Source of the DNA: an uncultured Lachnoanaerobaculum sp.
GTDB lineage: Bacteria > Bacillota > Clostridia > Lachnospirales > Lachnospiraceae
Direction of reading: 5' to 3'
DNA: 50,086 bases
NCBI GenBank assembly: GCA_937925515.1
Contig: CALALP010000057.1
Location: forward strand, 1-50,086
In this document: positions 1 to 6,427 of the stretch, one piece after another
How the letters are laid out: each line of letters opens with the position of its first letter
Numbering within the stretch: position 1 is the stretch's first letter
Program-made: the position numbers and the translations under genes
Notes under the pieces: model-generated
Seen by the model: the letters and a program-made list of their open reading frames with translations, nothing else
Told to the model about the DNA's origin: nothing
The model's database searches: none

Positions 1-76
1 ATTTTCGTTTATAGGGGGTTTTCCTCGCCGTCGGCGAGGAAAACCCCCTAATTAATAGCCCTTTTGCAACAGCCCC
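1..76. mobile_element. Partial MITE-like element end, truncated by the window edge
   Basis: Read on the minus strand from 76, the sequence begins GGGGCTGTTGCAAAA, continues GGGCTATTAAT and then enters the palindrome at 12-50. The right end of the complete MITE-like element at 32761-32964 has the same plan: a GTGTCGCAAAAC terminus, then GGCTATCCAT, then a long hairpin. This looks like one end of a related non-autonomous element whose other end lies outside the window. The boundary at about 76 is inferred from that comparison. Confidence 0.5.
12..50. repeat. Long perfect palindrome, CTCGCCG-core family, copy 1
   Basis: Two 19-nt arms (12-30 and 32-50) are perfect reverse complements around a single central T at 31. 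The inner core is CTCGCCGTCGGCGAG; the outer arm is TAGGGGGTTTTC. The same core with different but self-complementary outer arms recurs at 14034, 34711 and 50055. There is no T-run directly after it, so it does not look like an ordinary terminator. It lies beyond the 3' end of the superoxide dismutase gene. Confidence 0.9.
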
Positions 77-164
77 ATAGACATATATTGTAACAATTTT
101 TTAAAGCAGTTAATTAAAGTTAATAGTTATTTTATAGTTGTTTGTGGTTATTAATGTTATTTAA

Positions 165-794
165 TTACTTACGATTTATTGCATTTTCATAGTTCTTAGC
201 AACTTGATTCCAGTCAACTACATCAAAGAATGCAGAAACATAACTTGCTCTTAGGTTCTTATATTTAAGATAATAAGCATGCTCCCAAACATCTATACCA
301 AATATAGGATAATACTCGCCCTCTGTTTCAAGTATAGGATTATCTTGGTTAGGAGAAGAAGAAACCTTTAAGTTACCGTTCTTATCTGAGCTAAGCCATG
401 CCCAACCTGAACCAAATTGACCTACTGCAAGCTTTGAAATCTCTTCTTTAAAAGCGTCAAATGAACCAAATGTTGAGCTAATCTTTTGGGCAAGTTTTCC
501 CTCGGGCTCTTTGCCGCCGTTTGGAGAGAGATGTCCAAAGTATAAGTTATGGTTGTAGAAACCACCACCATTATTTCTAATTCCACCACCTTGAGGCTTA
601 TCTGCTAAATCTTTTTTCCAACTTGCAAGAACTTCCTCAACTGACTTATCAGAAACCTTAGCTGCCTCTGCTAAATCATTGAAATTTTTTGTATAAGCTG
701 CATGATGCTTTGAATAATGTGTTTCCATAGTAGTAGAATCAATACTTTTTTCTAATGAATCAAATGAATAAGGTAATTTAATTTGTTCGTACAC
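165..794 (-). CDS. sodA: Superoxide dismutase, Mn-type
   Basis: 209 residues, the normal length for the Fe/Mn family; converts superoxide to peroxide and oxygen in the cytoplasm. The four metal ligands are visible: His26 (THYSKHH), His82 (YNHNLYF), Asp168 and His172 (GIDVWEHAYY). NNGGG before the second ligand and Gln150 in PNQDNP point to the manganese rather than the iron subtype; metal choice remains an inference. The start is GTG at 794, preceded by GGAGG with 7-8 nt spacing. It is transcribed alone from a good promoter at 832-859. An aerotolerance function in an otherwise fermentative genome is the simplest reading. Confidence 0.95.
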   Translation of the reverse strand: MYEQIKLPYSFDSLEKSIDSTTMETHYSKHHAAYTKNFNDLAEAAKVSDKSVEEVLASWKKDLADKPQGGGIRNNGGGFYNHNLYFGHLSPNGGKEPEGKLAQKISSTFGSFDAFKEEISKLAVGQFGSGWAWLSSDKNGNLKVSSSPNQDNPILETEGEYYPIFGIDVWEHAYYLKYKNLRASYVSAFFDVVDWNQVAKNYENAINRK

Positions 795-831
795 TTTATT
801 TCCTCCATTGTTTATAGTTTAGTGTAGCTAA

Positions 832-859
832 AGTTTATCATTATTTGGTAAAATGTCAA
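832..859 (-). promoter_or_regulatory. Promoter of the superoxide dismutase gene
   Basis: On the minus strand TTGACA (859-854) is followed after 16 nt by TAAACT (837-832), about 40 nt upstream of the GTG start. The rest of 795-1113 is very AT-rich; apart from this promoter and the inverted repeat at 1033-1061 I see nothing in it. Confidence 0.65.
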
Positions 860-1032
860 GAAGATAAAAAGTTTGTTATAAAATTATTCAATAATAATGT
901 ACTAAAAATAAGTTTTAAACAATACTTTTATTATAAGTTATTTGCTAAAATTATTTTAGTTAGTTTTAAATACTTAGTAATATTTACATTATGAAGTATC
1001 TATAATCTAACTATAAATAACAAAATGTAGAA

Positions 1033-1061
1033 AATTGTGCAAAATAAAATATTGCACAATT
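1033..1061. promoter_or_regulatory. 10-bp inverted repeat upstream of the RDAC-like gene
   Basis: AATTGTGCAA (1033-1042) and TTGCACAATT (1052-1061) are perfect reverse complements separated by 9 nt. It sits 53 nt before the start codon at 1114. There is no following T-run, so an operator or mRNA hairpin is more likely than a terminator. The binding protein is unknown. Confidence 0.45.
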
Positions 1062-1113
1062 ATTTATTAAGCTATAAAATTAAAGGGATTTAAATAAGTA
1101 GATAGGAGGAGTT

Positions 1114-1326
1114 ATGACATTAAATTTAGAACAAGTAATAAACTTAAAAAAGGAATTAAATGATAGATTCAATGTAGTATTACATTTTCATGATGCTTGT
1201 GGCAAGCAGTCATTTTCATTTGATGACATTCCTGACAATAAAGTAATTGAGTTTTTGGAAAATTATTTTATGAGAATGAAGTCAAAGGCTATTTTTGATA
1301 GAGATAATAGGCATTTCACATTATAA
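1114..1326 (+). CDS. Small protein resembling the RDAC family
   Basis: 70 residues. The motif HFHDACGKQSFSF around residues 24-36, the length and the acidic C-terminal helix recall the small 'RDAC' proteins of clostridia, named for an Arg/His-Asp-Ala-Cys motif; their function is not known. There is no signal peptide or membrane segment. The start is supported by AGGAGGAG immediately upstream. It appears monocistronic: a divergent gene lies upstream and a convergent tRNA downstream. Confidence 0.7.
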   Translation: MTLNLEQVINLKKELNDRFNVVLHFHDACGKQSFSFDDIPDNKVIEFLENYFMRMKSKAIFDRDNRHFTL

Positions 1327-1327
1327 T

Positions 1328-1357
1328 AAAAAAAACGTCCTTACAAAAGTAAAGACG
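1328..1357 (-). terminator. Terminator of the tRNA-Arg gene, possibly bidirectional
   Basis: CGTCCTTAC (1336-1344) pairs with GTAAAGACG (1349-1357) with one internal mismatch and a 4-nt loop. On the minus strand the hairpin is followed by a run of eight T (1335-1328), a classic intrinsic terminator for the tRNA. It may also end the convergent gene at 1114-1326. Confidence 0.75.
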
Positions 1358-1362
1358 GTTAG

Positions 1363-1436
1363 CGTGCGTGAGAAGATTCGAACTCCCGACACCTTGGTCC
1401 GTAGCCAAGTGCTCTATCCAGCTGAGCTACACACAC
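1363..1436 (-). tRNA. tRNA-Arg (anticodon ACG)
   Basis: Minus-strand cloverleaf. Acceptor GTGTGTG (1436-1430) pairs with CACGCAC (1370-1364) including one wobble. The D arm is GCTC-AGCTGGATA-GAGC. The anticodon stem CTTGG/CCAAG encloses CTACGGA, giving anticodon ACG (A34, presumably read as inosine) for CGN arginine codons. The T arm contains TTCGAAT. CCA is not encoded; the discriminator base is G. The gene is followed by a strong terminator at 1328-1357. Confidence 0.95.
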
Positions 1437-1620
1437 ATCAAATTGCTTGTTAATTATACTCTTAGAGGATTATATTGTCAAGGCTATGTAGTAAACTTTT
1501 TTATAATAGAAGAAACAATGAAAATATCATCATTATTATATAAGGATATAACATTTAGATGATATAATAGCATAGACTCTGAATTTATAGTAAAAAACAA
1601 TATTTAGTAAGGAGGAAAAA

Positions 1621-4119
1621 ATGCATAGAATTAGTTTGTTAGTTTTAATCTTAACATTATGTACTGTATCTTGTAGTAATTTTTCTGATAGTAAGAGTTC
1701 TGAAACAAGTAAAATAGAAACAAGTAAGGTAGAGCCAAGTAAAGAAACAGTAAGTTTTAAGTATCCAAAGATAGATAAAAAGGATTATCCCATTGTAGAC
1801 GGTTCAACTGCGACACTTCCTCTTTCAAGAGCCATTTATATGCTTACCACCGGAGCGAGTTTAGAGGAGGCTGAATCTAATATAGTTCATAACAAAACAA
1901 CTCAGTCATATTTTAATCTTATGAATAAGGAAAATGATATTATTTTGGCTTATTCTCCGTCAGATGAAATGATGAAAGCCATAGAAGAAACCAATGAAAA
2001 GGGAAGTGGAGAATTTGAGGGGGAAACATTAACACCTATAAAAATAGCACCAATAGGCAGAGATGCTTTGGTGTTTTTAGCCAATAAGTCAAATAAAGTA
2101 AATAATCTTTCAAGTAAGGAAATAGTTGATATTTATAGTGGAAAAATCACTAATTGGAAAGAACTTGGAGGAGATGATATAGAAATAAAAGCATTTCAAC
2201 GCCCACAAAATTCAGGAAGTCAGAATTTGGTAGAAAAGCTTGTTATGAAAGATACTAAAATGGCACAACCTGTTGCAGAGGCAGTAAAAGGGGATATGGG
2301 CGAACTTATAGAGGGAGTTGCCAGTTATGATAATACAGCTAATGCCTTGGGATATTCAGTGTATTATTATGCTAGAAATATGAAAAATGACCCTAAGCTT
2401 AAATTTATGCAGGTAGATGACATTAAACCAAATTCAGATACTATAAGAAGTAAAGAATATCCATATATCAATGATTTTTATGTAGCAATTAGGGCTGATG
2501 AAAAAGAAGATAGTAATGCTTATAAACTTTTTGAGTGGCTTACTTCAGACAATGGACAAACTGTAATAAATAAACTTGGTTATACAGGCATTAAAGATTC
2601 TGATGTTAAAATGTCAAAAGATGATGAAAAAAGATTTATAGCTAAAGAAGATAAAGAGGCAAATGTATCAAAGGGGGTGTTTGATTCTGATTTTTTACTT
2701 GCACTTTCAGGCAGCGAGTATGAGGGAAAATCAGGAGTTTTATTTTTAAATAATAAACTTGAGAAAGAAAAATTTGTAGCAGACTTAAATATTCAAGAGC
2801 CTAAGCTTGTAAAGAAAGATTCAAACATACTATTATCTAAGGTAGATAAAGAAGGGGACATAGGAGATAATATAATAGAGGTTATATATTCATTAAAAGA
2901 GAATAAAGTAGTAGAAGATAAAAATAAATATTATTATAATAATGATATGGTTACATTACATTGGGTTCATGAATATAATTATGAAGATAAACATTACTTT
3001 GATTTTGAATTATATGATGATGACTATAATAGCATTTTTGTAGATGAAAAAGTTTATACAGCATTTTGTGCTAAAAATTATATATGGACTTTTAAACAAT
3101 TAGATAATAAAAACATTGCAAATATCTATACAACTAAAGGAGAGTTATTTAAGAGTCTTGATATTACAAATCTTGCAGATAAAATATTCATAAAATCAAA
3201 CTATTCGTTTTATAATACAAAGGTTATTTTTTCGAGAGAAATGGAAGAAGAAAAAACAAGAGAATTTGTGTTTAGTGAGGACGGAGAATTTTTGCTTGAT
3301 ACAATGTTAGTTTTTCCTAAGATAAATGAAACCTCAATGAAACTTATAGGAGAGGGTGTGGAAGATGTGAGGATAGCTGATATTGGATATTATTACACTG
3401 CTGAAAAAATGTTAGGTTTAATAGGTTCAAATGAAAGATATTATCTTTATAGTCTTGAAACGGGGGAAGTTATAGATATAACAAATGTAGATGAATGGTT
3501 ACGTTATCAAGAATATGAAGATATGAGATATATTTTCTTTCCGTCTTTTGACGGCAAATGTAAGATTTATAATTTTGATAATAATGAGTTGGTTCGTTCT
3601 TTCGATAGAGAAGAATACAATACTAAATATAATGGATATCCTATAAGTTGCAAAATAAATGGGAATAAAATTCATATAGCTGATTTATATAGAGAAAAAG
3701 AGTTTGATGTAGAAGTAGATAAACCTGATAGAATAATAGATGAAACTACTTATGCAGAATATATTGTAGACGGAATTTATCTAATTACTAACACGGTAGG
3801 AGATTTTAATATTTTAGCTAGAGAAAATGAAAAAATAGCAGAGGGAAATATATTTAGTATAAATAATGAAGAAAATTTATATTATTATAGGATTGAAATA
3901 GAAAATTTAAGAGTTTCAACCTATGATTTTGATTCTAAAAAGTATACAACCCTTGTTTTCAAGGACGGAAAGTATCTCTATTGCTATGAGGGAGAGGGGA
4001 ATTTAGTTTATGCAGATGAAAATTTTTGTATTGCAAAGACAGATAATCATATAAATTTCTATGATAAAGACCTTAAGTTACTAAAGCAAATAGATGCTAT
4101 AAATGTAAATGCAGATTAA
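1621..4119 (+). CDS. PstS-like substrate-binding lipoprotein with a large C-terminal extension
   Basis: 832 residues. A lipoprotein signal ends at TVSC (Cys18), then comes a Ser/Thr/Lys-rich linker. Residues about 57-325 look like a phosphate-type periplasmic-binding domain: DGSTATLPL near the start, then SGKITNWKELGG and QRPQNSGSQ, all typical of PstS-like proteins. The remaining 500 residues are not a normal part of PstS. They are rich in Tyr, Asp and beta-forming stretches with irregular spacing, and may form a beta-propeller-like or WG-repeat-like surface domain. No permease or ATPase genes adjoin, so transport is unproven; a sensor or ligand-trapping lipoprotein is equally possible. AGGAGG precedes the ATG. 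It is followed after 26 nt by a second lipoprotein. Confidence 0.75.
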   Translation: MHRISLLVLILTLCTVSCSNFSDSKSSETSKIETSKVEPSKETVSFKYPKIDKKDYPIVDGSTATLPLSRAIYMLTTGASLEEAESNIVHNKTTQSYFNLMNKENDIILAYSPSDEMMKAIEETNEKGSGEFEGETLTPIKIAPIGRDALVFLANKSNKVNNLSSKEIVDIYSGKITNWKELGGDDIEIKAFQRPQNSGSQNLVEKLVMKDTKMAQPVAEAVKGDMGELIEGVASYDNTANALGYSVYYYARNMKNDPKLKFMQVDDIKPNSDTIRSKEYPYINDFYVAIRADEKEDSNAYKLFEWLTSDNGQTVINKLGYTGIKDSDVKMSKDDEKRFIAKEDKEANVSKGVFDSDFLLALSGSEYEGKSGVLFLNNKLEKEKFVADLNIQEPKLVKKDSNILLSKVDKEGDIGDNIIEVIYSLKENKVVEDKNKYYYNNDMVTLHWVHEYNYEDKHYFDFELYDDDYNSIFVDEKVYTAFCAKNYIWTFKQLDNKNIANIYTTKGELFKSLDITNLADKIFIKSNYSFYNTKVIFSREMEEEKTREFVFSEDGEFLLDTMLVFPKINETSMKLIGEGVEDVRIADIGYYYTAEKMLGLIGSNERYYLYSLETGEVIDITNVDEWLRYQEYEDMRYIFFPSFDGKCKIYNFDNNELVRSFDREEYNTKYNGYPISCKINGNKIHIADLYREKEFDVEVDKPDRIIDETTYAEYIVDGIYLITNTVGDFNILARENEKIAEGNIFSINNEENLYYYRIEIENLRVSTYDFDSKKYTTLVFKDGKYLYCYEGEGNLVYADENFCIAKTDNHINFYDKDLKLLKQIDAINVNAD

Positions 4120-4145
4120 ATAAAATTTAATAAAGGAGATTAGAT

Positions 4146-4904
4146 ATGAGAAAGGTGCATTTAATCGGCGTTTTTTGTATAATGTTTTCGATATTTAATT
4201 TAGTTGCTTGTAGTAATAATATTTTTGCAGATAATGAAAGTAGTAAAGGTAGGCTTGATTTTAAGCCTGAATATGTTGATTTAATAAAAAATTATACTTA
4301 TGGTGTATATGATGAAGAAAATGCTATTTTTAAAGACATAGAAATTAATGATTCAAAATATCATATAGGGCATGAAGTCGAAAAATCAAAACTAATAGAT
4401 AGGGGAGATTATTATGAACTTACTAATTGTGAAGTAAGAGGTGATCCTCATTTTGATAAAAATTTAGGTAAGGATAAAAATATTGGAGATTGGATTGAAA
4501 TAAACGGAGATAACTACCAAGTTAAGGAAATATGGAAAAATGAAAATCAAGAAATTACAAGTATTCGTCTAGCACCAAACGGCTCTCCTTATGAAACAGA
4601 TGAAGTTGATATTTCAAATGGAGAAGATTATTCGCTTATAATAGGAGAAGATGCTGCAATTTACTATCAAAAGGACTTGTATAAGGGAAGTTTATATTTT
4701 TCAAAAGATGCGATAGTGGAGTATTTCCCAAAGAATGAAAAATATACAGGTTCTTATAGAAAAGCAACTACTTTTGAAGACTATATAAGAATGAGAAGTG
4801 ATAATGACTATACTATGCGTGGAGTATATAGACTTTTTTATGGTGGTATCAATATGGACGAGAATGGTCTTATAAATGTCTATAAAGCTTATTGGATTCC
4901 GTAG
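4146..4904 (+). CDS. Lipoprotein of unknown function
   Basis: 252 residues with a lipoprotein signal ending LVAC (Cys22). The mature part is acidic and Tyr-rich, with a DWIEINGDNYQVKEIW stretch near residues 119-134 that suggests a small beta-barrel. I do not recognise a family. It starts 26 nt after the PstS-like lipoprotein with its own AAAGGAG site, so the two are probably co-transcribed and may act together on the cell surface. Confidence 0.8.
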   Translation: MRKVHLIGVFCIMFSIFNLVACSNNIFADNESSKGRLDFKPEYVDLIKNYTYGVYDEENAIFKDIEINDSKYHIGHEVEKSKLIDRGDYYELTNCEVRGDPHFDKNLGKDKNIGDWIEINGDNYQVKEIWKNENQEITSIRLAPNGSPYETDEVDISNGEDYSLIIGEDAAIYYQKDLYKGSLYFSKDAIVEYFPKNEKYTGSYRKATTFEDYIRMRSDNDYTMRGVYRLFYGGINMDENGLINVYKAYWIP

Positions 4905-4941
4905 ATTTAAGTTGAGGATTATGAGATAGGAGGACTTTAAA

Positions 4942-5094
4942 ATGAGTGAGAAAGAATTATTAATAGAAAATTTAGAGGAACTAGAAGATGATTTGTATTG
5001 TGAGGGTTTGCTAAGAGGATATTTAGATTCAGATGATACTGAAGAAAGTATAAGTTTAGAGGACTATGCTAAACAAAATGGAATAGTGATATAA
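4942..5094 (+). CDS. Small acidic protein of 50 residues
   Basis: ATG at 4942 with TAGGAGG 9-10 nt upstream; 50 codons to TAA at 5092-5094. The product is strongly acidic (LEELEDD, DSDDTEES) and ends LEDYAKQNGIVI. This C-terminal pattern faintly recalls small antitoxin-like regulators, but no toxin gene adjoins and I make no functional claim. It starts 37 nt after the lipoprotein gene and is probably the third gene of that operon. Confidence 0.6.
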   Translation: MSEKELLIENLEELEDDLYCEGLLRGYLDSDDTEESISLEDYAKQNGIVI

Positions 5095-5104
5095 GAATTT
5101 ATAG

Positions 5105-5133
5105 TTATATAATATGTATAAATGTAGTATAAT
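5105..5133 (+). promoter_or_regulatory. Possible promoter of the yedF-like gene
   Basis: TATAAT at 5128-5133 with a weak -35 TTATAT at 5105-5110 and 17-nt spacing. It lies 35 nt before the start codon at 5168. The surrounding sequence is almost pure A/T, so the -35 assignment is uncertain. Confidence 0.4.
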
Positions 5134-5167
5134 AAAAAAGTATTTTAATTTTTAAAGGAGAATGATT

Positions 5168-5509
5168 ATGGAACAAAATGTAGTAGTAGCAATAACAGCT
5201 AAAACAATGGGAAATGGAGATGAAGAGCTTGGTAAGATACTCCTTAAGGGATTTATACATGCACTTACAATGCAGGAAGTACTTCCTAAAACAATAGTAT
5301 TTTATAATGACGGAGTATTTGTAACCACAGAGGGTTCAGAGTCTTTGGAAGATTTAAGTTACTTAGAAGAAAAGGGAGTGGAACTTCTTATCTGCACTAC
5401 CTGTCTTGAATATCATAAACTTACTGAAAAGATTGCAGTAGGAAAGGCAAGCAATGGACTTATAATAGCTGAAAAACTTATGAAAGCCTCACATGTTGTA
5501 AAACCATAA
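5168..5509 (+). CDS. yedF: YedF-type sulfurtransferase-like protein (DsrE-like domain only)
   Basis: 113 residues. The pattern TMGNGDEELGKILLKGFIHA, then LPKTIVFYNDGV, then ESLEDLSYLEEKGVE and CTTCLEYH matches the C-terminal DsrE-like half of YedF proteins linked to selenium metabolism. The usual N-terminal TusA-like domain is absent. The Cys pair in CTTC may be the reactive site. I prefer ATG 5168 to ATG 5162 because AAAGGAG ends 7 nt before 5168 but only 1 nt before 5162. No selD or other selenium gene is nearby, so the selenium link comes from the family only. Confidence 0.75.
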   Translation: MEQNVVVAITAKTMGNGDEELGKILLKGFIHALTMQEVLPKTIVFYNDGVFVTTEGSESLEDLSYLEEKGVELLICTTCLEYHKLTEKIAVGKASNGLIIAEKLMKASHVVKP

Positions 5510-5546
5510 GTCAGTTTTGAATTTAATATTGGAAATGTAGGAATAC

Positions 5547-5582
5547 AAAAAAATAAGGCTGAGGAAAATGTCCCCAGCCTTA
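5547..5582 (-). terminator. Terminator between convergent genes
   Basis: TAAGGCTG (5554-5561) pairs with CAGCCTTA (5575-5582); two further G-C pairs lie inside after one mismatch. On the minus strand it is followed by a T-run (complement of 5553-5547). It terminates the minus-strand gene at 5594-6037 and may also serve the convergent yedF-like gene. Confidence 0.75.
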
Positions 5583-5593
5583 AACATTTACAA

Positions 5594-6037
5594 TTATTTA
5601 TCTTTTTTAAATCTTGCAAAAAAACCTTTTTTAGCAGGAGGAGTTAAAAGACCACCTCTTGCACTCTTAACTTCTGTAATATAAATACCACTTACAACTA
5701 CCTTTGCCTCTGTCTTTATAGGCAGAACTGAAAATGCTTTTTCCTCAGCTACTAAAGTCATAATCTTAGTTCCTACTTTAGCCTTTACTATCGGAAGCTT
5801 TGAACGTCTTAAATACCAAGGAGTTTGGTCATAGACTATCTTAGGAAGTCCTGATTCTTTTATTCTAAGTCTTTTCTTATCAATTATCAACATTGAAACC
5901 GTCTGCTTTGCAGCCTCTATAGCCTCTTTTTGCTCAATTTGCTTTGCCTCTAGTTTTCTGCCAAAAAAGTAAAGTGCAACTAAAGCTCCTATGGCAACCA
6001 CTAAAAGAACAATAAGGATTGTCCAAAACACATTCAT
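5594..6037 (-). CDS. Membrane-anchored protein of unknown function
   Basis: 147 residues. One hydrophobic segment (about residues 5-25, ILIVLLVVAIGALVALYFF) is followed by a charged, probably helical stretch (FGRKLEAKQIEQKEAIEAAKQ) and a basic cytoplasmic-looking domain ending FFARFKKDK. I recognise no enzymatic motif. The gene is upstream of and divergent from rpoB, with a perfect 18-bp palindrome 36 nt before its start. GGAGG precedes the ATG. A conserved family of unknown function is the safest label. Confidence 0.75.
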   Translation of the reverse strand: MNVFWTILIVLLVVAIGALVALYFFGRKLEAKQIEQKEAIEAAKQTVSMLIIDKKRLRIKESGLPKIVYDQTPWYLRRSKLPIVKAKVGTKIMTLVAEEKAFSVLPIKTEAKVVVSGIYITEVKSARGGLLTPPAKKGFFARFKKDK

Positions 6038-6072
6038 TTATAAACCTCCGAAATCTATTGTAAATTTTTACT

Positions 6073-6090
6073 GAAAATGATATCATTTTC
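6073..6090. promoter_or_regulatory. Perfect 18-bp palindrome, Fur/PerR-box-like
   Basis: GAAAATGATATCATTTTC is its own reverse complement over 18 bp. It resembles AT-rich boxes bound by Fur-family regulators. It lies 36-53 nt upstream of the minus-strand start at 6037 and about 80 nt before the possible rpoB promoter, so the membrane-protein gene is the likelier target. The regulator assignment is an inference from motif shape. Confidence 0.45.
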
Positions 6091-6168
6091 TGCCTATTAG
6101 CTAGTCTTAGTAGTCAACAAGCTACAAAATTATAACAGAAAAAAGATAAAAAATCAAGTTATTTTATA

Positions 6169-6197
6169 TTGACGGAACAACATCACTATGATAAAAT
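6169..6197 (+). promoter_or_regulatory. Promoter of rpoB-rpoC
   Basis: TTGACG (6169-6174), 17-nt spacer, TAAAAT (6192-6197). This predicts a leader of about 220 nt before the rpoB start. The rest of the 6198-6427 leader is AT-rich; I found no convincing hairpin or second complete promoter in it. Confidence 0.6.
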
Positions 6198-6427
6198 GAA
6201 AGTTGCACTATTATGGGATTATATTATTATATATAATACTGTTTGTATATAGTATAGCTCGAAGTAAAGAGTTTGACAAGACAAAAATATTATTTTCTTA
6301 AAAAAATTATAATATCTATTAGCTTGGGTACTAGGTTATTATATTAGTTAAAAGGAATATAGGTCTTGTTTTAATTTTACGACAGAGTAGTCAAAAGTGT
6401 AAATAATAGATAGGGGTGAATACATCA

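Noticed and set aside
12..50. Core palindromes as ordinary intrinsic terminators
   Set aside because: None of the copies whose flanks are fully visible has an adjoining T-run, two lie next to separate good terminators, and the conserved core with changing arms is not terminator-like.
1368..1562. 64-residue plus-strand frame
   Set aside because: It runs antisense through the tRNA-Arg gene and has no ribosome site; the tRNA explains the sequence.
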